From the NCBI GenBank assembly GCA_035222895.1, contig JAVYIG010009961.1, forward strand, positions 1-64,000: a stretch of DNA of 64,000 nt. Reading direction: 5' to 3'. Every line of letters starts with the position of its first letter. Position 1 is the stretch's first letter. Shown in pieces: positions 34,945 through 45,487 of this stretch. The position numbers were made by a program, and so were the translations under genes. Below the pieces are notes generated by a model. The model was given only the letters and a program-made list of their open reading frames with translations. It was not told where the DNA came from and did no database searches. Source of the DNA: Strongylocentrotus droebachiensis. Taxonomy: Eukaryota; Echinodermata; Echinoidea; Camarodonta; Strongylocentrotidae.

Positions 34945-37648
34945 GTAATAATAATAATAATACGTAACATTTATTAGGCGCTAAATACTGATGTTTCTAA
35001 GCGCACAGTGTTCTGATTAAGAGAAGACTATAACCCGTAGAATTAAATTAGAAGAAAAAGCAAAAATACAAAAGTAACATAGATAAGGCAAGAAAAACAG
35101 TGGCAATCAACTAAATAAAGACAAATATGGTGCGCACCTCCATTGACCGACGCACAACTGCAATTTACAATTTGAAAAGATAGGTTTTGAGTAGAGATTT
35201 GAATTGAGATACAGAGGGGGCGCAGTGAATAAAGGCGGGCAGTTTGTTCCAGAGAGCGGGGGCAATAACTGAAAAGGCGCGGTCACCATACCGGGTGTTA
35301 GTGCGGGGTCCAGGTGTTAACAGTAATGTGGAAGATGAACGAAGTGTTCGTGACGACGTACGGGAACGTAAGGATATGAGATCGGAAAGGTAAGAGGGGG
35401 CTAAGCCATTGATAGCTTTGTAGCACAGGAGAAGAATTTTGAAGGATATGCGGTGGTGAATTTTAAGCCAATGTAGTGAGTTCAATATTGGAGTTATGTG
35501 CTCTGATTTACGCGAGAGAGTCACAAGCCGAGCAGCGCTATTCTGTACCCTTTGAAGTGGGACTAGATGTGACTGAGGGAGGCCAGAAAGAGAAGAATTA
35601 CAGTAATCGATATGGGTCGAGACAAAAGCATGGACTAATTTTGAAGTTGTGGGTCGGTCAAGTAGCCTCCTGATTCTACTGATCTTATATATACCAAAGG
35701 AAGCAGACTTACAAATATTACTAATGTGTTGTTTGAAAGTAAGATTGCTGTCAATATTTAAACCAAGGTCACGCACAGAAGCACAACAACTGAGAGAGCC
35801 ATCACTCATAACAAGATCAGGAAAGGGGTCTGAGTTCCGAAATTTAGAAGTAATATGAATCATTTCAGATTTTGAATCATTAAGGCAGAGACAGTTTTGA
35901 AAAGACCAGGTTTTGATTTCATTGAGGCAACTGGTGAGTTTGTTCGCGGCTACTGTCCTGCTGTTTGGGTGAAGAGTTACATAAATCTGGGTGTCGTCTG
36001 CATACATAGTGTGTTGAATATTCTGATGAAGGTTAATAACATTTGAGAGAGGGCTGGTGTAAAGAATAAACAGGAGGGGGCCGACCACGGAACCCTGAGG
36101 AACGCCGCAGATGAGGGGAAATGATTCCGAGTTGGTGTCATTGATGATCACCTTCTGAGTTCGGTGCATGAGATAGGAGCGAATCCATTGAAGTACGGTG
36201 CCGGTGATGGAGAAGTCGTTCTCTAAGCGATGGAGTAACAGGTCGTGGTTGATAGTGTCAAATGCGGCAGTGTAATCAAGCAAGATGAGGACAGCTTCAT
36301 TACCCTTATCTACAGCTAGAAGTAGGTCATTTAGGACCTTGACAGTTGCAGTCTCAGTAGAATGATGATTCCGATAGGCAGATTGGTGGATTGGAAACAA
36401 ACCGAGATTGTCAATGTGGGCTTTCAGCTGTAGTGACACAATACGTTCCAAAACCTTCCCAAGGAATGGCAGGTTTGCGATGGGCCTGTAGTTCTTAAGT
36501 CCATTCGTGTCGAGACTCGGCTTCTTTAGGAGGGGAAGAAGCAGAGAAGTCTTAAAAGACTCTGGAACTATTCCGGATGATAACGAGAGATTGAACAGTT
36601 TGGTTATGTGAGGAAGGAGTTCATCGAGGACTTCCTTTAGAAGCCAGGTGGGAATCGGATCTAGCTTACAGTGTTTAGAAGGAAGTGAAGTGATGAGCTT
36701 CCTGACTTGTGAGAGGGATACAAGGCAGAAATCAGAGAGTTCATGACGAGGGCCTGGAGCAAAAGATCTTGAAGCTGGTGCTGGTACTACATTAGGGAAA
36801 GAGGATACAACTTTGGCGACTTTTTCCCTGAAGAATGTAGCAAATCTGTTGGCGAGTTCACTATCAGAAGAATGATCTGGAAGAGGTGAAGATTGAGTGG
36901 GCGTTGAGAGTGTCTTCACAAAACGAAACAGTTCTTTAGTGTCAGCATTCTTGATGAGATCTTTGAGATACGCTGACTTCGCATTGAAGATGCACTCATA
37001 ATATGACTCGCATTCACGGCGGTACAGCTCTCTATCAACAAAAAGTCCAGACTTGATCGAACGACGTTCCGCACGACGCCTTCGCCTCTTGGCTTCCTGG
37101 ATATCATCGGTAAACCATGGCGCATCAGGTCTGATTGATACAGTCTTGACCTGGATTGGAGCGTGCTCATCAATCAACGTCCGCAAAGATGAGTTGTAAT
37201 GCTCCGCGGAAGCAGATGGACAAGATAGATCAGGAAGTGAATGGAACATTGTGTCAATAGAGTTGCGTAGAGAGTCCTTGTCAATGCTGCGATATTTCCT
37301 GAAGGAAACCTCTTTCTTGGGATTCTTCGGCCTTGCGATATTGACAGTGGTGACAAGTGCACAATGGTCGGAAGGCATGGAAGATAGCGAGTTCACGTTG
37401 CAGACATCATCCGAATTCCTTGTGAAAATCAAATCTAGAGTGTGACCTGCGCGATGGGTTGGTTCACGAACATGTTGCTTGAACCCTAACGAATCAACAC
37501 ATGTCATAACAGATTTTGCAAAATTATCATTGGGATCATCAACATGTATGTTGAAATCACCCAATAATAGAGGAAAATGATCATCTACAACAGCACCTTC
37601 AAGGAGAGTTGGAAATTCATCCAAGAATGTGCCGTTGGTGATGACTTA
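34945..37648 (-). mobile_element. CR1/L2-group LINE, 5'-truncated
   Basis: The element runs from inside the endonuclease domain (about 37648) to a 3' tail of ATT/TTA triplets at 34945-34962, after the motif GCGCCTAATAAATGTTACG. The last 2.46 kb carry one long ORF. The 3' UTR is about 220 bp (34945-35164). It is inserted in the same orientation as the ankyrin gene, in intron 5. The start is a 5' truncation, since an in-frame stop lies at 37646-37648 just before recognisable endonuclease sequence. Confidence 0.85.
35165..37624 (-). CDS. LINE endonuclease (C-terminal part) plus reverse transcriptase, 819 codons
   Basis: An uninterrupted frame. It opens at a TTG codon because the true 5' end is missing. 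Residues 22-25 are the endonuclease GDFN box and 85-90 the SDHCAL box. RT block YRPIANLPFLGKVLERI is at 379-395, LLDYTAAFDTINH at 448-460 (first catalytic Asp), GVPQGS at 507-512 and YADDTQIY at 541-548 (catalytic Asp pair). The C-terminal half has the LDYCNSSLSGLP-like and LHWLKIHHRISFKI segments typical of CR1/L2 proteins, ending SQFKSLLKTYLFKL. The product would copy element RNA at a nicked target. All RT catalytic residues are present, which argues for recent insertion. Without the N-terminal endonuclease this copy should not be able to move itself. Confidence 0.9.
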   Translation of the reverse strand: MDEFPTLLEGAVVDDHFPLLLGDFNIHVDDPNDNFAKSVMTCVDSLGFKQHVREPTHRAGHTLDLIFTRNSDDVCNVNSLSSMPSDHCALVTTVNIARPKNPKKEVSFRKYRSIDKDSLRNSIDTMFHSLPDLSCPSASAEHYNSSLRTLIDEHAPIQVKTVSIRPDAPWFTDDIQEAKRRRRRAERRSIKSGLFVDRELYRRECESYYECIFNAKSAYLKDLIKNADTKELFRFVKTLSTPTQSSPLPDHSSDSELANRFATFFREKVAKVVSSFPNVVPAPASRSFAPGPRHELSDFCLVSLSQVRKLITSLPSKHCKLDPIPTWLLKEVLDELLPHITKLFNLSLSSGIVPESFKTSLLLPLLKKPSLDTNGLKNYRPIANLPFLGKVLERIVSLQLKAHIDNLGLFPIHQSAYRNHHSTETATVKVLNDLLLAVDKGNEAVLILLDYTAAFDTINHDLLLHRLENDFSITGTVLQWIRSYLMHRTQKVIINDTNSESFPLICGVPQGSVVGPLLFILYTSPLSNVINLHQNIQHTMYADDTQIYVTLHPNSRTVAANKLTSCLNEIKTWSFQNCLCLNDSKSEMIHITSKFRNSDPFPDLVMSDGSLSCCASVRDLGLNIDSNLTFKQHISNICKSASFGIYKISRIRRLLDRPTTSKLVHAFVSTHIDYCNSSLSGLPQSHLVPLQRVQNSAARLVTLSRKSEHITPILNSLHWLKIHHRISFKILLLCYKAINGLAPSYLSDLISLRSRTSSRTLRSSSTLLLTPGPRTNTRYGDRAFSVIAPALWNKLPAFIHCAPSVSQFKSLLKTYLFKL

Positions 37649-38203
37649 GTGATAAGGCATATATTTTTTGAATTGACTGGAAAGGGCTTACTTTAAAGTA
37701 TTTAAATCCATAAAATGGTATGAGTTTGGCGAGACACGATGGATTTACGGCCACAGAAAGAAATCCATTTTCAGAACTTGAGAGAGTGCTATTTTTATGG
37801 AGCATGAAATTCAGAGCAGACAAAGAAGAAGAATGCAGAACGCAGAACGCAAACAGAAACAAGACATTTACGAAAGTAGTTAACGCAATAAGAATTCAGA
37901 ACGCGAACGAAGACAAGTCATTGACGAAAATCGACAGTACAATGAAATCCTTACAATCGTCCATTTTCGTAATTTATGAAATTCAATACAAGAATCTTTG
38001 TTATGTGACTCGTAATAAACTATTTCATTCACCTACTGTATTACAAATAATTATATCTCATTAGTCAGTATAAGAATTGCATACTCCAATTGTTGCTAGG
38101 TAGGACAAACATTAGGCTTTTGAATTAAATGTTATTACATTACAAAAATTGCCTATTTTCTGTAACTATCCATACACCCCTAGCTTTGAAATACAGAACA
38201 TAC
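37649..38203. other. Intron 5, distal part
   Basis: No recognised feature. Open frames here lack motifs. Confidence 0.3.
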
Positions 38204-38338
38204 CATTTCGCCAACTTTCTTTTCATTTTCCTTTGAGCCGTCGAATAACCCAATATTGATATCGCCGCACCTCCATTCTACGAACATTTGCTGGGGCGGA
38301 TAGAGCATTCTGTACTTCTTCATTTTTTCACTTGTTTT
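38204..38338 (-). CDS. Ankyrin-ZU5-Death gene, exon 5
   Basis: 135 bp, phase 0 to 0, between acceptor TCCAACAG and donor ATG|GTATGT. It encodes KTSEKMKKYRMLYPPQQMFV, then EWRCGDINIGLFDGS and a KENEKKVGEM end. A YPPQ-x-FV-x-W step after the ZU5 module is what I expect of the UPA-like region in this protein type (inference). An in-frame acceptor CCGCCCCAG further in would shorten the exon by 45 bases. Confidence 0.6.
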
Positions 38339-39157
38339 CTGTTGGAGCAAAACATAATGTATGGTAAAAATCAGCCCCTATCAATCTCTCTCTCTCTCTT
38401 TCTTCGTATATATATATATTTTGTTCATGCCTACATATTCTGGAACATCCGTTGTCATGTCAGAGTTGAGAATTCTCGCACTTTTATATATATACAGTGC
38501 GTCCCAGAAAAAACGAAACCGAGAATTATCGATGTTTTATCATATCTTAATCACAATTATAATTAATAAATGACACATATTCGTAAAGCTTAGATCCTCT
38601 TCTTTCATTTGATGCAACTTATATGATGCATATTTCACGCATGAGTGATTAAGATGAATTTGAAGACAGGAAACTAAAAAGTCATTTGGCGGACGGTATC
38701 TGAATTTCAATGAATAAATCACATTTCCAGAGAGTTGAGTTTCTGCCCTTTCATATGACACCTCAGTCAGGAAAAATGAGCTAGGAATAACAAAGTTCTG
38801 TTTGTTTAAAGTAGTGCTTGCATTTCCATACTTTTATTAAACGAATTCGTTTTCACTGGCTGCCTGCCGTAGCAACAAACGGAATTAACAAAAGACTTAA
38901 CTCCGTTTCGTTGACAATCAGCCGTAGACGAAAGACTTCGTTCTCTAACTTCATTTTTTGTTTTGCCTGTTTACAAAATCTTGTAGGATATCTGGCTGCA
39001 AATGCGAAAATCTGAGGACCACCTTTTATTGCATGTTGGTAAATTTTCGAATTACTTGCTGGAATATTTGCTCCGACACACCACCCACCCCCCCCCCCCC
39101 CCACCTAAAATTATATACAACAGCCCAAGCCGCCCAACGCCCTTATCTGTGTCTCAC
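38339..39157. other. Intron 4 of the ankyrin gene
   Basis: Contains a CT/TA microsatellite at 38380-38425, a CAGTGCGTCCCAGAAAAAAC sequence at 38497 that looks like one end of a DNA transposon (no partner end found), and a run of 17 C near 39086-39102. Confidence 0.4.
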
Positions 39158-39399
39158 CTTAATGACATCAACGAGATCATCATATATGCAGAGTAGCACT
39201 AAGTGCGTTAACCCTTTCGTGACAGGTGGTTGTACATATGGCGTGCACTCGACCCTCTTTCCGACGAAGTACCGTTTGATTAAGGCCACAATCCACCAAT
39301 CACTGAAATGATCTACATATAGATCCAAGTCCTTCGATCTGACGTCACAACGTGGACAACCGTTGGTGGATGCGGGAATTCTCACAAAAGTTGTTGAGT
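39158..39399 (-). CDS. Ankyrin-ZU5-Death gene, exon 4: ZU5 end / UPA-like
   Basis: 242 bp, phase 1 in and 0 out, between acceptor TTGCTATAG and donor AAG|GTGAGA. With the G from exon 3 it opens with DSTTFVRIPASTNGCPRCDV, then KDLDLYVDHFSDWWIVAL, KRYFVGKRVECTPYV and LVLLCIYDDLVDVIK. The HFS-x-WW-x-VAL stretch closes the ZU5 fold. The LCIYDD segment begins the next beta-rich module, comparable to UPA in UNC5/PIDD-type proteins. Domain naming beyond ZU5 is inference. Confidence 0.75.
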
Positions 39400-39432
39400 C
39401 TATAGCAACGAAATTAATAACATAAATATTAT

Positions 39433-39560
39433 AAGGTCTAGGAACGTGAGACATAGCTTTACAGCCCAACACACAAGCAAGAACCTGAAGAAGGCCTCAC
39501 AAGCCGAAAGCTCGTAATAAACTTGTAAAGTACAGCTACGTCTCATGTTCCTAGACCTTT
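39433..39560. repeat. Long hairpin in intron 3 with a hammerhead-like core
   Basis: AAGGTCTAGGAACGTGAGAC at 39433 is complementary to GTCTCATGTTCCTAGACCTT near 39539-39558, and pairing extends inward (CATAGCTTTAC with GTAAAGTACAGCTACG). The loop contains CTGAAGAAGGCCTCACAAGC then CGAAAGC. That looks like a CUGANGA ... GAAA hammerhead core, but an extra A precedes stem II. It may be a short foldback element or a Penelope-like remnant. Confidence 0.5.
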
Positions 39561-40103
39561 TTCTTCACGCCTATATATATATATATATATAATCCATCAA
39601 ATTATTTAGAGACAGCATATATATATGTATGCATCAACTTTCACTATGGAGTAGAACAAGGGTCATCGGCCAATTAGTTTTCTTCTTCCTATTCCCACCA
39701 TTCTTCTTTTTTTTTGGGGGGGTGGAGGGGCGAACAGGGGGCATGTGCTTCAGGATACTGAAGGTGACATGAATTTGTTACTATTTTGAATTTTAACGAT
39801 AATTTTAATTATATTTAGTGTTATATTCCAATGTCCATTTTTTTTCGTTTGTTAGATAAAAGAAGCATTTGAACTGCGGTTAATGTTATATGATACTTGC
39901 TCTTGCGACAATATTGCTCCGCTTTAATATCCTTAACTTTAACCATGAAATTAACACAACACCTAACCATATCCCCAACCCTATACCTAATCTGGAACTC
40001 AATTGCTACCCTACCCATCTGCCTATAACTTTAACGAAATAAAGCGCGGAACAATTGTTGTCGCAGGAGCTTTTGTCAGGTCCCCGTGGTAATTGCCCCA
40101 GAC

Positions 40104-40307
40104 CTTTGTTGCGGGTGTAGAAGACGATCTCTGCACGTCTTGGATTGGTGAAATGTGCATTATGGTCCAATGTGACCTTGATAGTTTCGCTGAGCTTGGC
40201 TCCAGAAGGCGAGAATCTGATGCCGCATGATATTACTACTTCATTATCTTGAAGAGTAAGTTCTTGAGGACTGTCTGTCAAAAACTCCCAGTGTACTTTC
40301 TTGCCAA
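40104..40307 (-). CDS. Ankyrin-ZU5-Death gene, exon 3: ZU5 domain
   Basis: 204 bp, phase 1 to 1, acceptor TTTTCAG and donor AAAG|GTCTGG. It encodes VGKKVHWEFLTDSPQELTLQ, then EVVISCGIRFSPSGAKLSET, IKVTLDHNAHFTNPRRAEIV and FYTRNK. The order ISCGI-x-F-x-P-x-GA-x-L, then IKVTL-x-H, then F-x-NP-xx-AEIVFY is characteristic of ZU5, the domain shared by ZO-1, UNC5 and ankyrins that packs against UPA and Death domains. Confidence 0.85.
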
Positions 40308-40394
40308 CTGAAAAATAAAAGATGGTGGAATGTACAAAATTTGTTAATTTTCTCATATGTAAAAGATTATTTAATCTACTTGTCATCATGACCA

Positions 40395-40585
40395 GCATGT
40401 TTTTTAGAGTTGTACGATGATCACCATCATCAACATTATCACAATCACCATCATCACCAAAATCATCACCATAATCAATGCCATAATCATCATTATCATC
40501 ATTTTCACCACCGCCAACACCATCATCACCAACACAGTCAACATCATCACCACTACCACTACCACCATCATACCTCTGTCACAGC
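40395..40585. repeat. (ATC)n microsatellite in intron 2
   Basis: Imperfect CAT/ATC triplets, giving His- or Ile-rich spurious frames on both strands. A second small patch is at 40690-40770. Confidence 0.85.
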
Positions 40586-41543
40586 GGCAGACCTTTCTAA
40601 AGACCGACCCCAAACCGACCTATTTTAGCCATTAGGTGTAATATCATCGATTGTTCGGTTTATCATCGGTCTGGTGTCGGTGTCATTGATGTGACTGAGG
40701 TATCAGCATCACTGTCATCATAATAACCATCGTCATCACAATCCTACTCATTACTACAATCTTCATCCTCAGACCAAACACACCCATATGCGCACACATA
40801 AACAAATGAAGGTGCGGTGAGTGCGTATTAGTTTTGTGTGCCACAATCATAAGGCAATATTGTATCATGAGTTAACATTGTTAGTCATATATTTCATGTA
40901 TCATACTTTACTGTTTCAATGTGTTCATTATTATTACCATTGTTATGTATCTGTTTGTATTTGTTTTGGTTGTAATAAAGGAATAAGAATAATATAATTA
41001 TGAACCAGGCAAAACAAACTTTTAGACCGGCTGTTGCAGGTTTGCTAAATGCTTGTATGCAGGTCACCTAATGTTTTGAGGGAGAATGCGCAATTTCCTT
41101 GTCTAAAGCCATTTAGTATCTAGCAAAAGTTGTCAACTACTTCTACATACAATGTACTTCTAATACGTTCGTCGTCGATCTTTACCCGGGGAATGAGCCT
41201 CCGTTATACTTCCACCTAGCTCTCTTCTATTCCCCATTCCTTCGTGTCCACGGCTCAATTAAATAATGGGTAATTTTTTTGACGGCTAAATCGTGTATAA
41301 CCTTAACTAGGTAAAGGAGCAGAACATTATCTGCTGATGTCTCAGTTTAGGCCAAAAGCACTATTTGTCCTGTTTTCATATTTATCTTCGACCAAATTTT
41401 TAAAACGATCATACTTTCAACATAACAACGCGTTTTGACGATACAGTGCCAACCGTACGTACTTGTTTTAGAGTTCTCTATGGAAAACTGTTTCATTGGA
41501 TGGTAACGCATATCATATTTGAATAAGCCGACAATTGTTTTAC

Positions 41544-41654
41544 CTTCACTTGCCACATCACCTTGGTTCTTGGAGGACTTGTAACCTATAAGAGGTTGGT
41601 CAATGGTTGATGTAGGCTCCCGTGTCTGTCCTCCTAAGGGCCCTTGCGCTGCTT
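41544..41654 (-). CDS. Ankyrin-ZU5-Death gene, exon 2: linker
   Basis: 111 bp, phase 1 to 1, acceptor GGAAAATAG and donor GAAG|GTAAAA. It encodes EAAQGPLGGQTREPTSTIDQ, then PLIGYKSSKNQGDVASE, a polar linker between the ankyrin stack and ZU5. Both boundary phases match exons 1 and 3. Confidence 0.7.
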
Positions 41655-41723
41655 CTATTTTCCCAGGGAAATATAGTCTTGTCAATCCACATGCTTTTTG
41701 GAAATAGGAAAAGATAATATTAA

Positions 41724-41866
41724 AGGTAATACAAAGTTTTGGGAAATTTAGAAAATGGCTGGATAGCGATTCTTTACAATTTTGATTTCGATGCCCCTGA
41801 GGATGTATTATAAGCACTAGTAAATTTAGCCCCTAAAACACTTCAGCTTCTGAGAAAAATTGAAGA
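41724..41866. mobile_element. Truncated copy of the AGGTAATACAAAG TTAA element
   Basis: TTAA (41720-41723) followed by AGGTAATACAAAGTTTTGGG. The next 140 bp match the left part of the element at 46827-47336 (shared GATGCCCCTG and TTAGCCCCTAAAAC). The match stops near 41866, and no right end was found. Confidence 0.65.
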
Positions 41867-42639
41867 TGGCCGCGCTCATGTCATGAATATTCACTAAGCA
41901 AAAAGCCGATCACAGAACCTCATTTTTTCATGAAAATGCCTCTGTATAGAAAATGAATGGGAAAAAAGTGGGGCAGAATAAAGTGTGTCAAGTGGGTCAG
42001 AAAATAGTGGTACAGTAAATGGAAACATCCATAAATAACACAGATAGCAAAACAATTTTAAGTAAACGTTGCAAACCTAATACTTTACACTACTTCTTTA
42101 AGTTTTAGATGTTTACAATAATAGCTCCTTCTCAAGTACCTCCAACGATGTAAATTCGCGCTAATAATATTTATAATTAATTTGCCCGATGTTAGAAAAT
42201 AGGCTGTTGGAAAGCAAACACAATTTACTTTAAAGTGAACCGGTAATATTGTTGAAGCCGGTTGATGAAAACCTGCCTAACTTTTTATGAAATTTTACTT
42301 ATTATATTCCTTCTACTGTTCAAACCTCTAACATGCGAAAATATCCTGGAAAAATTCTCAAACCACAAAGATTTTGATTTGAAGGCGTCAATGGGAAACT
42401 CCCCCCCCCCCCCAAAAAAAAAGAATAATAATAATAACAATAATAATAATAAATTAATAATATTGGTCTGATTTCACTTAGAATTTTAGATTATCTATGA
42501 TTGTACATCTAAACATTGAGGTCACTACCTTAGCACCATTTTCACTTATCTAAACAATGTTACCGCATCCCTTTAACATCATTCGTGGTTTGCTGCTTCG
42601 CAATCGAACATGAAATTAATTTCAATTTAAAAAACAAAC

Positions 42640-44830
42640 CCGTATCACTCTCGTAGTTCTTGACTTCAGCTCCTTGACTGATGAGATACTCGGTGACATC
42701 AAGAGGACTATTGAAAGCAGCACCGATTAATGCAGTCCAACCATCATCATCTCCACTGTTGACCTCAGCTCCTTGACTGATGAGATACTTGGTGATATTA
42801 AGATGACCACGGTTGGCAGCACTTTGAAATGCAGTCCTACCTACATTATTTCTCTTATTCAACTCAGCTCCTTGGCTGACGAGATATTTGGTGACTTCAA
42901 GATGACCCTCCTGAGCAGCAACGTGTAATGCAGTCCAACCGTCATTATCTCCTTTATTCACCTCAGCTCCTTGACTGATGAGATATTTGGTGACATCAAG
43001 ATGACCATTGAAAGCAGCACTGCGTAATGCAGTCCTACCGTTATTATCTCCCTTATTCACCTCAGCTCCTTGGCTGACGAGATATTTGGTGACATTAAGA
43101 TGACCCTCCTGAGCAGCTACGCGTAATGCAGTCCAACCGTCAATATTTCCCTTATTAACCTCAGCTCCTTGGCTGACGAGGTATTTGGTGACTTCAAGAT
43201 GACCCTCCTGAGCAGCTACGCGTAATGCAGTCCAACCGTCAATATTTCCACTGTTGACCTCAGCTCCTTGACTGATGAGATACTTGGTGATATCAAGGTG
43301 ACCACCGTTGACAGCATCGTGTAATGCAGTGCTACCGTCATTATCTCCCTTATTCACCTCAGCTCCTTGATTGATGAGATACTTGGTGATATCAAGATGA
43401 CCACCGTTGACAGCACTGTGAAATGCAGTTCCACCCACATTATTTCCCTTATTCACCTCAGCTCCTTGGCTGACGAGATATTTGGTGACTTCAAGATGAC
43501 CCTCCTGAGCAGCAACGTGTAATGCAGTCCAACCGTCAATATATCTACTGTTGACCTCAGCTCCTTGACTGATGAGATACTTGGTGATATCAAGGTGACC
43601 ACCGTTGACAGCATTGTGTAATGCAGTGCTACCGTCATTATCTCCCTTATTCACCTCAGCTCCTTGACTGATGAGATACTTGGTGATATCAATATGACCA
43701 CCGTTGACAGCACTGTGAAATGCAGTTCCACCCACATTATTTCCCTTATTCACCTCAGCTCCTTGGCTGACGAGATATTTGGTGACTTCAAGATGACCCT
43801 CCTGAGCAGCAACGTGTAATGCAGTCCAACCTCCATTATCTCCCTTATTCACCTCAGCTCCTTGAGTGATGAGATATTTGGTGACATCAAGATGACCATT
43901 GAAAGCAGCACTTCGTAATGCAGTCCGATCGTCATTATCTCCCTTATTCACCTCAGCTCCTTGACTGATGAGATATTTCACTACTTCAAGTTTACTGTAC
44001 CATGCTGCAATGTATAAAGGAGTCCAACCTTTAGTATTGCCCTGATTTACTTTTGCCCCCTGACTGATAAAGTATCGTACTATATCAAGATGACCATTTC
44101 TTACAGCGCTGTATATTGAAGAGTAGCCGTCCTTGTCTTCTTTGTCCATATTAGCTGCATGGCTGATGAGATATTTTATGACATCAATATGACCCTTCTG
44201 AGCAGCACTGTGTATTGCAGTCTTACCGTGATTATTTCCCGTATTTACCTCAGCTCCTTGACTAACGAGATATTTGGTGACATCAAGATGACCCTCCTGA
44301 GCAGCAACGTGTAATGCAGTCCAACCGTCATTATCTCCTTTATTCACCTCAGCTCCTTGACTGATGAGATATTTCACTACTTCAAGTTTACTGTACCATG
44401 CTGCAATGTATAAAGGAGTCCAACCTTTAGTATTGCCCTGATTTACTTTTGCCCCCTGACTGATAAAGTATCGTACTATATCAAGATGACCATTTCTTAC
44501 AGCGCTGTATATTGCAGAGTAGCCGTCCTTGTCTTCTTTGTCCATATTAGCTGCATGGCAGAGGACAAATTTCGTTGCTTTAAGACGTCCGAGTAAAGCT
44601 GCAAGATGTAAGGGTGTTTGTCCATCTGGAGTCGCCTTCTCCACATCAGCTCCATGATTTATGAGATACTCGATGATCTTCTCCTGGCCATTCTGGAGCG
44701 CTATGTGTAACGGTGTGTTTCCATTTCGGTTTGTTTGATTTATGTTTGAACCAAGTTTTAACAAACGTTCGATGGCTTTAAGATTACCCCGCAACACTGC
44801 ATCGTGAATCTCTTGATTCACATCATCCAT
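42640..44830 (-). CDS. Ankyrin-ZU5-Death gene, exon 1: about 22 ankyrin repeats
   Basis: Starts MDDVNQEIHDAVLRGNLKAI and continues as about 22 contiguous 33-residue ankyrin repeats with the pattern G-xT-ALH-x-AAx-x-GHL-x-V-x-KYLISQGAEVN. The donor ACGG|GTTTGT at 42639 ends the exon in phase 1. Reading on gives a tail that stops at 42560, which I take as intron. One large exon for the whole stack, the start context and the seven-exon phase agreement support a real gene; the full product is about 1,078 residues. The stack is probably an intracellular ligand-binding or sensing solenoid, with ZU5 and Death modules relaying the signal (inference). Repeats 4-5 are repeated almost exactly as 8-9, and repeats 12-14 as 15-17, so the stack is still expanding. 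Confidence 0.85.
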
Positions 44831-45487
44831 GTTTGATAATGTCTCGCGGCATCACTGGATCAGGAAGTTCTCTGGTCGCAGAGGATTATTTCCTATATTC
44901 CTTCCTTACGATCATCTATCAAACTGCCATTACTTGACATCACTGTGTATCCAGAGAATGCCCAGAGTAACGTTAGATTCGTTTGTCATCGAAGCTCGGT
45001 CTGTTTGAACTGTGAATAGAAAAGCGGAATACATGTAGATCAAAACTGCAAACGACTAAACAAATTAAAAGTTAATCGTAAAGCCTGGTGATAACGATTA
45101 TAATTATAAGTGACAAACTTGCATAGAAGTGATAAAAGAATTGAACTTTAGATTCATAACTCTCTGCAAAAATCAATATTTACCAAGGCACCATACCTAC
45201 ATGTACAAGCATTTTTTGTTCAAAACAGGGAACCTACGTTCCGGAAACTACGTGCAGTCTACAATTAATTTTGTTTCATATCTCACTTATCGTTTTAGGC
45301 CTAATTAGATAATGCATTTGTGTTGTTGTTTTTGTTGTTTATTCACTCCTCTGTATTATTTTTTAGCATTTCAACGTTATAAAGATAATTAATTGATATT
45401 ACACTCAAACTTGCTTGGTAATGGTTTGACCAATATAAAATAATGTAAGACCTGACCCTCTTTCGTAAATTGAAGTATTCATAACAA
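44831..45487. other. 5' flank of the ankyrin gene
   Basis: Probable 5' UTR and promoter-side sequence on the minus strand. No TATA box or other element could be assigned with confidence. Confidence 0.4.

Noticed and set aside
40410..40635. His-rich and Ile/Thr-rich ORFs
   Set aside because: ATC-triplet microsatellite in an intron.
41347..41817. 156-codon minus-strand ORF as a single protein
   Set aside because: Only 41544-41654 behaves as an exon. The rest crosses a TTAA element fragment and a donor site.
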